From Acanthopleura granulata (taxonomy: Eukaryota > Mollusca > Polyplacophora > Chitonida > Chitonidae): 64,000 nucleotides of DNA. Below, piece by piece: positions 1 through 14,200 of this stretch. The number at the start of each line of letters is the position of its first letter. Position 1 is the stretch's first letter. Below the pieces are notes generated by a model that worked only from the letters and a program-made list of their open reading frames with translations, searched no databases and was not told where the DNA came from. The translations under genes and the position numbers were made by a program. The stretch lies in assembly GCA_016165875.1 (NCBI GenBank), contig JABBOT010000001.1, positions 11,039,306-11,103,305 on the forward strand. Reading direction: 5' to 3'.

Positions 1-507
1 AAAGATCATCACCCCCCCAAAATACTGATAAACCAGCTGTATATAGATATAAACTAGGGGTATAAAAAGAAGTTAGCACATGGAAATAAATAAATTGTAT
101 ACATACTGATCAAACTATAATTAACAAATTCACATCATATGCACGGTTAAACATAAATCTGTGTAAATGAAATACTTCTTTGTACAATATAAATAGTCAT
201 TCCTCGGTATACCTTTCAGTCAGTTTGACAATTACCTTCAATAGAATAGAAAGGATAAAACAAAAATATGTGAAGTCAGATCAGTATTATTATTTTAGCC
301 ACAGTTCCACCCAAATACATTCTAGCCTAGCGCTATTGCAGCTCATATCTCAATGTTTTTGATTACATTCCCATCCATCCACAGTGCACATATTAAGGCT
401 GTTTATACAAATAAAGATACTAGCTAAGAAATACATTTTTTGATTGACTGAAAGGAGGTATTCTGTCCTCCCAAAAATACAAATCCTTTTAATCTTTGTT
501 GACCCAA
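1..507 (-). other. 3' UTR of the LCOR-like gene
   Basis: AT-rich sequence directly after the stop codon on the minus strand. I saw no clear AATAAA-type signal on that strand within these 507 bases, so the UTR probably runs past the left edge. No other gene is seen. Confidence 0.5.
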
Positions 508-2269
508 TCACTTGATAAAGAGGAATCCATCTTGAAGACCCCCTCCATTCCCTCGAGGAAATCCACTCTGAAGGAAATTGTCTTCTGGACAGAATGAATG
601 AGACTTGTTCTGTACTTTTTGTTGTAGCTTCTTCAGTAGCTCTGAGGCAGGGGTGCTGATGGCAAAGTTAGCTGTGAATGGTGAAGGGGGCAGCGCTGCA
701 GGCGGATAGCTCAGCCCATTCGGGGGTGTGTGCTGCAGCCAGCTGGCCAGAGATCGTGATGGGTCGAATTTAAGCAGTCCGTTAGACTGTTCATTTTTTG
801 AGGGGCTAGTTGTAATGGCACTGGCTGTTGGGGCCTGAGGGGTTAGTGAGGGTGTGGGCGCAGGGACCACTGCTTTCTGCTGAGGGCTCTCGGATGGTTT
901 ATTGTTGGTTGAGCTGTTAGCACCTGCACCTTGCTTGGCTGTTTGATTATCCTTGATTTTCTTCTGCCTCAGCAGATGCCTCTCCTTCACCTTGTACTCC
1001 AATGTGGAGTGTGGCACACCAAAGTAACTGCCAGCCCTGTGTACACTCATCTCACCTCTCTGGACTGCCTTCACTGCTTCCATCAAGAGCTGACTGTTGT
1101 ACTTTCTGTACTGACCCCTTTTGGGCCGGGTTTTCTTCACAGGCGTTATGCCAGTGGCTCCGTTTTGTGTTGAGGAGGTATTGTTTTCTTTCCCACTGTT
1201 AGAGTTTGCGGAATTGCTCTGCTCAGCATTATTCTTCCTGTTTTGGGGACTTGGTTGTTTGCGAGACTTCTTAGCAGGCGAGGCACTTGGTATGGAGAAA
1301 GCTGAGGCCGTGGTTGTTTGAGCTGACGGCAGGGCAGGGCTGTGACAGGTGCTACCGACTTTCTCGTTAGCCAGACCGCCGCTGTGGGTACGTGTACGCA
1401 CCTTTTCAGCGATAGTCTTTGCTATTATATCCTTCAGAGTGTCTCCTATTTTACCACACTCGTACGCCTTCCCTTCCTTGCTTTGAGGTGGTGGGTCCTC
1501 AGCGGACGCCACAAGAGAGGGCTTGAAGGACGGAATTTTCAGCGGAGATGCAGACGGATGGGAGGAAGGGGCGGATATCACTGGATTGCTCTCTGGCGTT
1601 GTTGTTGTAATCGTCGTCTTGTTGTATAAAGCTGACTGATGAGGTAGACTGGTGCAGCGCTCCATGTCCACGCGTTGTTCAGTGAGTCTTCGCACAAGTT
1701 CAGGCAATATGGTTAGCTTGAGCTCTCCTGCAGGAGAGGAGCTGGACGGGGAGGCTATGGACCTGCCAGGTTCCTCGTCTTGACTGCTCGCCTCCATGTC
1801 TATCCCGCACATGCTGCGGTATTCATCCTGTTCCTTCAGACCATTCAGGTTGTGTTTGCGACGGATCTGCTCCAGACGCCAGTCCCAGAAGTCTTGGAGG
1901 TGCTGGTGGTGGTTGTTGTGGGCCCCCAGGTGCTGGACTGGGATGGGGAAGGGGATGGGCGGCATGAGGAGGAAGGGGTTGGTCTGCATCAGCTCAGACA
2001 AGGTCATCTTACCATCCACCACAGGAGTCAAGGGCAGATGAGTGGGCGCCTCAGCTGGCTCATCCATGGACTCTTCCTCATCTGTGGCCCCAGCTCCCTC
2101 CGACTCCAGCTTGAATATCTTGTTTCTGAGCGTAGAGCGTGGAATCCCGTACAGAGCAGCTGCCCGCCTTGTCCCTAACTTCCCACTCCTGATGTCTCCT
2201 ACAGCCGCCACCAGCTCTTCCTCAGTGTAGGAACGCTTTCCATTCAGGAAGCCATCCCTTCGGAATTTT
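508..2269 (-). CDS. LCOR: LCOR-like coding exon 6 (both HTH-psq domains, stop codon)
   Basis: 1762 bases from acceptor CTTCAG to TGA at 510-508. It contains both Pipsqueak-type HTH domains (exon bases ~2235-2105 and ~1122-976). Between them lies a low-complexity Pro/Ser/Asn-rich linker of about 330 residues. The frame stays open upstream to 2283, but the acceptor and phase match with exon 5 put the exon start at 2269. Confidence 0.92.
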
Positions 2270-5200
2270 CTGAAGAGGAACAAGTTTGCTTAGTTTCATC
2301 CCAAGCCGGCCGTGGAAGGTTTAATTTTAGTAGCAAAAACACCAGTCAAGGCCAAGAAACAAAATTTTAGTCCCGGATGTTCCTGGTAGCCTAATTATCT
2401 GAGCTTTGCTTAAATATATGCCAAAACACGACCACAAGTCACAAATCAAAACATCGTACAAATTTTAATAACTTTTCTTTACAGTGGACTTGGATTTGAT
2501 TCTGTACTCAAGCCCTGATCTGACTGCACTCAGGTAGATAGGTAGATGAAACCTGCCCCTGATCAGCATTACAATCACCTTAGGAGACTCACCACCCTGA
2601 TGATACAATAGGGCACGTCCTTCAGTAACACAAGGCAGCAATACAGTTTATGAAGTTGAAAAAGGTTGGAAAGACGACTTGAAGACCCTTCATCCATAAC
2701 TGAAATATTAATATATTTTACCGAGCAAAAATGTAAAAATGAAAACAAATATCAACTTACAACTGAGATCGAATTTGAGGTATCTTCAATTCAACATGTG
2801 TTCTACTTGTGGAGGAGACCATTTCTCCCTCTGTTGACCTTGAGGGTGACCTTGAGGCCCCAGCACTGAGGTCAAGGGGCTGCGAACCGTCCAGTGTGCT
2901 AGAGGATGTGTAGTATTGGGAACAATAGGGAAGAAGCTCATTTAGGTAACCTACACCTGAAAAACAAACCACAATGACATATACACGTACACATCAATCT
3001 TAGTTCTTACTCACATATATGTATGTATTCATGCTGAAGATAAATATGCTGGAACACATCACATTGTCTATAATAACAAATTGATTGATTTATCTAGAAC
3101 ACGAGAGTTTGGAGTTGCAACATCGTGATGTAGTGCTGATTTTCACTGCATTCTAGTCACATGAGCAGCTTTATACAATAATTGAAAAAGTCCACCAAAC
3201 ACAACCCATATTTCCTGAAACATAAATATTTAAAAAAATATCAAGTCATGGATTACAGATAATCCTCCTGATGAAGTGTACTGATTTGCCCAACCATCCC
3301 TTATAGCGATGATCTGACCACGCAAAGTAACGTACAAAAATGTCGTAATGTCTGAACTTGAAAGCAAAAGGTTATCTGTCTGAAAGCATAAAAAAACATA
3401 TATCTCCTCATGCTAACTGTAGGTTACTCTCCCATACAAATGTTGTATTTTCTGAATGTATTGGTGGTAAGGGGGACTGCTGAAACTGGCAAACACAGAA
3501 ATGGCAATTTGGGAGCCCACCTTCAAGACAAGGATATGCTTATTTATAATTACCCAGTTAACAAGCAGACAAAATTAATGAATTCAACAGACAATTTATC
3601 CCTACCTCGTCTGCAGATGGTTACACTGAAAACGCTACCATTTACAAGCATGCAGCCTTCTAGATAAATGAATGGGAGGACAAACCCAGAAAGTAGCTCA
3701 GTTCTTCCGGTCACTCATCATGAAACTTCACAAGAAATTTGGTGAGGGTCAACTCATTAGTTCTGCAGATATCGCTTGGGAAAGCCAGACAGCACAAACA
3801 TGATTCCGCTAGGGGAGACACAATCGATAGGAAATCTTACCTAGTCCTTCTTGCGATGTGTTCCCTACATCATCTTCCTCCAATTCATTGACAGATTCCT
3901 ACAGTAGAACACATAACTGTCATTACTTATTTCTGCCTAAAGGCTTTCACCAGTATTCCACAATATGACGTAATGGGTGATAACTTTGTTTAGTCTGCAA
4001 TCAGGTGATGACATGTTTTCAGTGTTATGACGTGCTATGATATCACAATGTGACAGCATAGTGACATGACCTTGATGTGAACTGTGAGAAAAGTTCTGTC
4101 CAATTACTTGTGTATTTTACCTTCTCTTTCCAATGAAAATGTTACTTACAAATAAGAATTTGAGCTTTTTGTCACAGTAAAAACAAGTTTCTTCCGGTTC
4201 CCAGTCAGCTAACTCTTCTGGCTCTAATGCTGAAAAACACCATATGAAAACTCAAATGGTAAGATACAACGTACATACATACAACCGCATCATGTGAATG
4301 TAATTTGTGTGTTATCCTTCTGCCTTTGGGCACAAAATGACTTATGGGAATCAAATTCAGAAATACTCCAGAGGAATATGAACAGAAGCACAGATGTACA
4401 TTGTCACTCACAAATATTTGAACTTAAGTAATAAATCTACAATAAAGTGTGCTTTTGTACAAGACATTCTCACATAAATGTACACACCCTTTTTCTGTTC
4501 ACCAGGTCATGATCAAAAATATGCCCACTAGGGGGAGCCCAACTGATTTTCCAACAGAAGGACACTATTCTAAAGTTTGGATGCCATTTTTATGGGCTTC
4601 CCTATTATTATTTTTTCTTTGAAATCTCCATTTTTTTCATTAGCCACATTAAAAAAAAAGCAATTTCCCCACCACCCAACCCTACAATCTCTTTCAGGAT
4701 TTGGTTACATCTAATAAAGAATTTATTAAGGATCGCCCAACTGTGCAAATGGTTACTGAAAATTAAGCATTTTGAGTGAGCACTTGAATGTACCCAAACA
4801 TATGCTTATTACAATTAAAACACACATGTAGCTATATATATTTGCCTGCCTTTAGGGAAAATTTACTATGAAATGAATACATGCATGAAGGCACCTTGAG
4901 ATACGCATTAGAACATAACTTTACTGATTACAGGTATTTACCTCTCCAGGGTTGGAACAGATCTATGGCGATTTCTCCTGCCAGACGTTCACCAATTGTT
5001 TCCAGTCCTGCAATCCAAACAAGATGACAATAATATCATGAAACCATACTGAATAGCAAACTTTACATGGACATCTGAAAATAATACTGCTTACAGGATG
5101 CACATGTATTCAACAGTGCATACCTTTTAAACAGTTGCATATGTAGCTATGGATTGGCTTTACAAGATTTGTGATAAACAACACAACAAAAATCACTTTA

Positions 5201-8200
5201 TACATGTTTATACAGGCTTTGGGGAAAAAACTTATTCCATCGTCAGGTATGGTGGCCAACAGCACTGGAGAGCAGTTTGCCACCATAGTGACCATACCTG
5301 ACGATGGAATAAGTTTTTCCCAAAACATGAATAAAGTGACTTTTGTCATGTTTATCACAAATATTTTAAACAGTTACTTCTCAGTGAGTCCACCATTACA
5401 CTGGCTGATTGACGGGAGCATATTAACACATACAATACTGGAACAAGAAAATCTTTCTTACAAGTACATGTAATTATGTCAAGAGATTCATAACCTGCAA
5501 CATGAACTAAATTTAGCAAATGTAATTATAAGAGGTTCACAATTTGGGACAAGAACTATTTTAAGTTATGTCAGAGGTTGATAATCTGGGACAAGAACTA
5601 CATGTACTTTTGAACTTGTAATTACATGTATGTCAAGAACTACTTTATGACAAGTAATTTTATCACAGGTTCATCACCTGGGACAGTAAGGCCCCACCAG
5701 ACAGAAGTCTTGCTGGATAAAAGCCCTGTGATCAGCATTACTATGAGATTAATATAAACTGCATGTTGGTTCCAAAAAACTTCAAACTTTTTCACATTTT
5801 AATCATAGGAAGTTTTACATAGGAAAAATATTTAACGCACATGTGGTTTGTAGGTGTAAAAATTGAATAACCATATATTTTCAAATAACAGAAGCCTTAT
5901 ATAGGCCTACACAGAAGATGCCATGAAGCTTGAAATATACATAAGGGCCGGTGCTTGCAGGAAGTCAAGCCGGCCTAGTTATAAATAACATGCCCATGTG
6001 CTTTTAAATTAGAGTTAATAAATGGTGATATAAAATGCGTTGTTCAAACTCGAGACACATGTAATACAACAGTTTTCTTAGATATTTTGGAGACAAAATA
6101 AACTTTTTACTGAGCTCCGAGATTGTAACAAACTTTAATCTCTCATGGGTAGGCTACCATCTTCCTTCCAGGCATGTATAAATCAAAGTACAAGTAAGAT
6201 AAATATGGCAAAGCAATCGCTATTTCGCTACCTGCTTTAAACTTTTGTATTTTTTCTTTGCTTTTATTCTAAAAAGACAAATATTACCCTAATTATTTGT
6301 TTAAACATCATAGCATGCATGCTAAATAGAACCTTTAATGAAAATAGTCCAAGTCACATGCTCACAATGTTTCAAAAATTCAGACACTGAATTTATGTTC
6401 TGCCATTTCATGTGGTTGACAGGTTAAAATGTGGCAGACGCTTCGGAGCATAAACTTTTAGCACAAAGCATCAGGCATGTGCACTTTTTGCCAATTTTTG
6501 TCGGTCACATTGCAATGAGTTTTAAAAAGCCATGAAGTGAAATACCGATGAGTAATTAATAATTATGTTTTATCAGGCAAGGCCATGTCTACATATGTTT
6601 TGTGGTTTAAATAAGGACGCGGGATCTGGCTGTCCGCCAGGCCTTTTGTAATGGATTCTGCAGATGATCTCACTGTGCATATGTAGAACAGGATTCTAAC
6701 TGTTGACCCAGGGGTTTAAGTCGTCTGGACCAACAGGTATTCGGTTTGTCGACTGAATGAAAAACTCAATATGTGGTTATATTTGTTCGTTTTAGGTTGT
6801 TTCTGGAAAGGAATATTCAAATTTTACTTCAATTCAATCTAAACATATCAAAAATCAAGGAGCCCATTACCAGGTATCTCCCTTGTATGGAAATCTCCAT
6901 GCCCATCTGTGTTGATTTAAACCTGAGAAAGTTTTTTTTGGCATCAGCAAGACTTGTAAAATCAACCATGACGAACAATAAGGTTTTTGAGTAACTAAAC
7001 TCACAAATAAACTTGAAATACATCTATGGTCCCAGATAATACTGTTTTTGACTTAACTGTAGTGAGATTGTTCGCCGGTAAAAGCTTTTGGTGCCTTCCC
7101 CCTGATTTCATCTCCAGATTTCTTTTTTGATCGTATGAATTTTGATAGAAGGCTTACAGCGGTAAAATAAATCAGGGCATAAAGTTGACGACCAACTGGT
7201 TGTATATGCAACTAAAATTTTGGGCTCTGTGACGAAAATATTAGGTCTCTTGTTTGATCATGTGACCTTCAATAGATGGCTTACTGTGGTTTATTTGCTC
7301 GGCATGCCACATTACACGCACATGTAACTGGCACTTTTTACCAACATTTTCAAGCCTTACAAAGCCCTGTACCTGTTACATGAGTACATGAATTCTCATC
7401 AAAGTTTTGCACTGTGTTTTGCACAGGAGGCCCTTTACAGACTGCTGAGTTGCATTAAAGGAAGGCCAAATCAGATTTTATAACCATAAAAGCCTTAAAG
7501 GCCCGTACTTGGCAAAAACAAACTGAAGACCCAAGCCAAGGTGTAAGTTAAGAAAATGGCCAGGCAACCTGATAAATTAGCAAAAGAAACCATTCACACA
7601 TGTAGATGAGGCACAAGGAGCTTGAATAGTTCGAGATTGCTCTGACGTTGGGATCTGCAATAGAAACGACACTACATACGAATGCCAGAAACTCCTAGCC
7701 GTGAGCAAGGTGGTGACTAACAGTTAGCATCCCCGAAAGAGCACTCCACATACCTCTGGCTGGTCGAATCCTCGTCATAGCATCCAACTGAGTATCATTT
7801 ATAAGGAGAAAGCATACAGGCTGTGTACATTGTACTGACATGTTTTCAAGACAGATGCAATATACGAGTAAGCTGGTAAATGCAATTTTGGAAATGTCCC
7901 CTCAGCGGGCATGTGTAATATTTCTTTCAACATATTTTTTTTCTCTTTCTCATCATTATTTCTACAAGTCACTTTTGAAGTCTTCTTCTTTTGAAGACTG
8001 TGAATTGTGTAGCCCAGGAGTTCAACTGTTGGTGACAATTCATGTGTTCACGTGCATGACCCACTTAAACGACTGAAGAAATGGTGGATGTCTCAAAACA
8101 AATGGCAGCAGTGTAACTTGGAGGCTTTTTCATGAGAAACGAAACTCAACTGGATTACCCTTGCAACATTCTGTGTGTCGATGGGAACGGTAGATGTTAT

Positions 8201-11200
8201 GATGAGAATCTGACCAGCTGGAGGTACGTGGAGTTCTTATTTGGGGTGCCAAAAGTTGGTCAACATGTCTCTCGCACTAGGAGTCGGTATTTGAGCGATA
8301 GTGTTGTTTCTAAGGCAATTCTCAACACCAGAGCAATCTCCAAATAGAGGTTGGATTGTTTCCTAGTTTGCTGTCTGCAGGTGGCCAGCTGCTGTGTGGC
8401 TGTAAAAACCTCTGTGGCCAGTCACTGTAGTTTTCCAGCGACAGCAAGCTGGGCATAAAGAGACCTAAATCCTCAAAATTACTTCACGAAACCTTTATGG
8501 ATGCAAGGATTTTGTCTGGAATTTATTCCGTTAGTTATGGATGCGCCACTTACATGAATGCACCACTTACACGTCAATATGAAACATTTTTTTTTTTTTT
8601 GGCACGTTTTCTTTTGTTCTAGGCCAAACGATTGTCTGCCAAACACGACTTGAGGCTGTTGAGATTCAGCGGTAATGGCCGTGGAACAAGTGATAGCCCA
8701 TAATCACTGATACAACTGTGGATGTGTACTTCATCTCCCTAAATCTGTAGCCTCTCTGTCTTAAGATACTGGTAATTATGAAAATAAAATTGCATCATTC
8801 GAGTTAGAGAGTCTCCATATTTTCTGATGTACCAGCATTGATTTTCATGTACGTTTGTTGTTGTGTTTTTGTGCTTTTCCCCCAACCTTCCAAGTTCATC
8901 GTTTTTTTCCGTGCCTTTTCACTGACTGAGAATTACAGACAATTTACTTAATGCATTACAACATGAACACTATATCATGATTCAAGACTGAAGTATTGTT
9001 GAAAGTGATGTCAACACCAACTGTACAGTGTTTTAGTCCAGATTATCTTGGTTGTAAGCTTCTGGGCAGGTCTTCACAGACCTCAACACTGTTTGTGTGT
9101 GGAAGCTAGAAATAACGACAGTTGATTTCAATTAATAATATCATTTGGTTCGAAGACCAACTTGAGTTCATACATGGGCATTTATACTTTACTTCAGTTA
9201 ATGAGGAATGGTTAAGTGCAAAAATATTCAATTTCGGTACCTTAAAAAGGCTGGTCAAAACAATAAAATATTCCATTTCAAATGAAAGAAAAACTCAATT
9301 TTCGCCTTAGAGTAGTGGTCTGTTGGCAGAAAAATGACTTCTATGAACCCCTGTGCACAAGAATAACAAGATCTTAACTGCTGACCTCGTAGTGCTCATG
9401 AAGAACAAGATTTTACCTGCTGACCTCGTAGTGCTCATGAAGAACAAGATTTTACCTGCTGACCTCGTAGTGCTCATGAAGAACAAGATTTTAACTGCTG
9501 ACCTCGTAGTGCACATGAAGAACAAGATTTTACCTGCTGACGTCGTAGTGCACATGAAAAACAAGATTTTTACCTGCTGACCTCGTAGTGCACATGAAAA
9601 ACAAGATTTTACCTGCTGACCTCGTAGTGCACATGAAAAACAAGATTTTACCTGCTGACCTCGTAGTGCACATGAAGAACAAGACTTTAACTGCTGACCT
9701 CGTAGTGCACATGAAGAGCAAGATTTTACCTGCTGACCTCGTAGTGCACATGAAGAACAAGACTTTAACTGCTGACCTCGTAGTGCACATGAAGAACAAG
9801 ACATTAACTGCTGACCTCGTAGTGCACATGAAGAACAAGATTTTAACTGCTGACCTCGTAGTGCACATGAAGAACAAGATTTTACCTGCTGACCTCGTAG
9901 TGCACATGAAGAATAAGATTTTACCTGCTGACGCCATAGTGCACATGAAGAACAAGATTTTTACTTGCTGACCTCGTAGTGCACATGAAGAACAAGATTT
10001 TACCTGCTGACCTTGTAGTGCTCATGAAGAACAAGATTTTAACTGCTGACTTCATCATGCTTGTGAAGAACATTATTCTAGCTGCTGACCTCATTGTTCA
10101 CACATTATAACAACAATTCATTCTCTTTGTAAACAGGTCTTACTCTTCCTCAACATTACAACAAATATTTTTTTATTCTTCCTGCTAGGCTTCCAGCTGC
10201 AGAATACCTTGGCATATATGCTGTTTCTTACTTTCCCACCTGTGTAAATCATACTTTTTTAATCAAATCCTGAGGAATATGTGACGGTAAGTTTCCTGCT
10301 CTCTCCCGGAAACTGCCGCATACCCCTGTCACGGATATTAGCCTATGTTAGGATTAATGCCCTAAGCTACCTGTGAGAAAACCACAGGTAAGCTTGACTA
10401 ATCTCCTAATGGATTTATAATTCCTGACCTACTTGCACCTATAGGTATATAGCACCACTCAAAGCCAAAGACAACAGTGGGAGATGAATAGCTGGACACA
10501 TTAATGTACCAGATCACGAAAAAGTGCTTGTTAATGTGGGAACCTGAACACATCAACATGATGTTCAGGCAGTGGGATGTAGGGAAAGTAAACCCTAACC
10601 TGAGAAAATGGTTAATGTTACACATGTTATGACGTGCGTAAGGATAGGATATGTTTGATGTATTAATTATTATGTTTTCAATTAATTCGGTGGAGGAAAC
10701 CAGAGTGCCAGAGGTAAAGCGTTGCCCTTTGCCAGGCAGTGACAAACCTGAATATATTTGACAAAGTATATACAGCCAGTCAAGCAAAGCCATCTAATCT
10801 TGGGCTGAATGAGAATAAATCCATGTTTACAGATATTCAAAACTAAATGTAAATTTACATCCAGTTAAAAAAAAAATGTACTTGTACAAGATGAATGAAG
10901 TAAAATATGGACTGGTACATTAATTTATTTCAATGGAGTTTAATATACATGTGCTGTACTAAAGGATGCTCACTGACATGACACCATTCAGTTTCATTAG
11001 TGAAGAAAACCTGACACCTCTGACCTTTGGCAAGTAAGTGGCAAACTTTCCCATGTGGTCAGGCAGATTTCCTATGATCACCCCTACACCGCTATATCTT
11101 GGCCAATGCTACTCATTGGTGTGAGAGGGTTCCTTATCTGAGACTGTAACCAAACCAACCCTCTCGTGCTAGTGACTGAAGGACGTGCATCTTAACAACT

Positions 11201-14200
11201 TCGCTTTGACCATCCTGGTATAAGTTACTTTATAACTTTTTTTGCCACATATTTTCCATCAGTTTTCAACTACTCTGCAAAGAATACACAATACAGCTTA
11301 TCTTGAGCAAATGAAATGGATGCAGTGTTCCTGTACTGCCACATAAAACCGAAAATTCCAGCCCTTTGATCAGAATTAAGAAATGGTCTACCTGTATTCC
11401 TGTTGAAAACTGCACTCTTCAGAAGGGGAGACAACTGTTACTAACACAGTAAACCAAAAAAAATGGAATGATACAGATCTCTGTTGTGAATCCCAACATA
11501 TAATCAATAGGTTTTGACAACCTTGTACACAGCACATATTCAACAATATTTGGATAAATGTAAGAATGAGTGTACTATCCTCTTGGGTTTTGTAATGTTC
11601 ACTGATGTGCATCAGCATATTTTATGTTCATGTGCATGGACATCTACCTGCCCGTTTCAGCATACAATGCATGCACATCACTTCATATCTGTGTGTGTAT
11701 TTGTTTGCTCATAAACAACTCCGCTTCACTCTAGTGTTAAGACAGAAGACTATCAAGTTTTCTTTCCACCCTGGAAATCAGCTACATTGTTTCAGAGTTC
11801 CTCTTTGGCTGGTCCAGAGAACACCCGTTATGCCTCCTCTCCAATCGCTGTATCACTAAAATTTGAGCTTACCATGTGTACAACTGTGGACCTGTATACA
11901 CTCATGCCCATTTTCAATAACCTGTATGAGATGGCTTGAATAGAGATTAAGACATAATGATGAATCACTTGAGTTATCAACTGAAAGGGAAAAAACTAAC
12001 TCTCCATCATCAATGGCAATGTGTGGATGTACATGTACCTGAAGTCAGTCTATCCTTAGATGTTACTTTTAATGCTGAGTCAGTAATTAATTATTGACTA
12101 CACAGTCTCAATCACTTTTTGACCCAATATTTTCGTTATTTCTGCATAGCAGAAAATCAAAATAAAGCACTGTTTACATAAAGCTAGGGAAAACATTGAG
12201 CGTGAGTAGATATATTTGTTTGATTGTTCTAATCCTCAGCAAAACCAGACTTGGATTTTAACCTGCTAAAAGTATCCAGGTATGTTTCATAGGAAGGTCA
12301 TTACCTGGAATGATAGCTACTATACAACATAACATATCTTGGTGTATCAATCTGTACATGCCCAGGTTGTACATCCCCAATAAGTGGGATGTGCATGCAT
12401 GTTTGTCATATAAACTGCCCATGAATATACATTACAAACTCATCAAGGCAGTCTTGATAGGCCTACACTTCAGAGGAATTATATGAAAAATTACTATATT
12501 GCAGCTACAAGATAAAGTTTTACAGGACAAATTTGCTAAAACTGAATAATCCAGCTTTAATGCTGATTACATGGTAACAGTAATTGAGTTTATTCATGAT
12601 GTACAGAACAGAAAGACAAACCTAATTTAACTAGGCATAACAAAGAAGTTATATTAATTCTCTGTACTATCTGCAGGTGGAGTGAACCAAAGTAGTTAAA
12701 ATCAGCATTAATTGGAGAAAAACATCTTTCTTACACTTTTCTGTTTTGACAGTTCATGTATATGTTAGTTTTGAATTATTCAACTGAAAAATCAGGAACT
12801 TGCTGAGCACTCTCCTCTAAGACAGAGTGTGCTCATAGGTTTTCAGCCTGGGGCTATGACCTAGGTTTTTGTACAACATTACCTTCAGCTGTGATGGACA
12901 AATTTACACAAATAAGCCAAAGACAAAACAAACAACACTCTGTAGTCAAATTTTGCATTAATGAAGGGACAAGTATGAATTTTACCAAATAACGTGAACT
13001 TGTACACACCTATGCTACCTTAATGAATTAGACATTGTGTGCTACCAATACAACCTCTAACAGAGGTCCATTTGAAAAACGAATGGTATTTTCCTATCCG
13101 TATTTAGCTGCTGCCTACCTTTTAAAATCTGTATGTTTCTCACTCACTTGCATTAGGGCCATATCAGCTGTTTTAGACCATTGCTTCGGTCAAAAATTCC
13201 TGCAGTCCTCCAAGTTTAGTCAACCGTCAAGAGAAACTGGTAATCTTTGTGATGTGGAGTTTTTCGGCGCAGGATTCATGCTGTTACATAGGTAGCTCAA
13301 AAGCCGAAAACTTCCACAGTGTGAAGAATTTATGATAAACAAAAATGTCCCGCAATCGCCAAGTAGTTAATAATGGGGCCGCTGTCAAAAACAAGCGATG
13401 TGAACTTAACACAAGTGTTTTAAAGCTGCCGCGACATGCAATTCCCTCTGTTGATCATTGCTAAGTGAGGAATATACAGATTTTAAAGGGCAAGCAGCAT
13501 CTAAATATGGATAGGAAAATACCCCTTGATTTTCAAATGGACCTCTGTTAAATGTTGTATCGGTAGCATACAATGTCTAATTCATTAGGCTACACCTAAG
13601 CCCTCTATTTAAGAAACAAAAGAGCAATCAGATCTGTTGAAATGCATGAATTATTTCAACATCATCTCCAGCAATAGTGCTACTCCTCACTGATCTCTTA
13701 CAGTCCGATGACTTGCACTGTGGAAACTTGCACAGAGATGAGGTATGACGTTTTGAGCGAAATGTAGCCTAATGAATCAGACCCTGTATGCTACCTATAC
13801 ATCGTCAAACTGAAGTCCATTCCCAAAACCATGAGCATTTTCTTATCCGAAGGAAGTGTAACGTAATAGCTCAAAAAATAAAAATTCCCATATTGGAGAG
13901 AATTTACCACGGACAAAAAAAATCTATCTGCAGGTAGTTTATAATGAGGCCCCCATCCAAAACAAGTGATGTGAGCTTAACAAAGGGTTTTAAACTACCA
14001 ATAGGAAATATCCATGTCTTAGGGACTGGACCTTTGTTAGTCATTGTATCGGTAGCACATGACCTCTAAATCACTAGGCTAGCCTATTTGATCCAAATAA
14101 AATTAATTGTGCTGTGCACATCCTAGGAATATCTAAGGGTAGGTCAAACACTCGATTCTGCCCCAGTAGCCCGACCAACTGAAAATTTGACCGGTACACA

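Larger units (their letters stand above)
2270..4941 (-). other. Introns 2-5 of the LCOR-like gene
   Basis: Four introns separate exons 2-6: 4941-4230, 4149-3899, 3840-2957 and 2760-2270. No other coding or repeat signal stands out. Confidence 0.6.

Noticed and set aside
931..2230. Several plus-strand frames opposite the LCOR-like last exon
   Set aside because: Antisense shadows of a strongly supported coding exon with no family match.
2269..2283. ATG at 2283 as start of the LCOR-like protein
   Set aside because: The upstream bases CTTCAG form a splice acceptor, and exons 1-5 join in phase with homologous N-terminal blocks.
9307..9971. Long open frames of 127-165 codons on both strands
   Set aside because: They are produced by the 39-bp tandem array, have a strict 13-residue period on both strands and lie in an intron.
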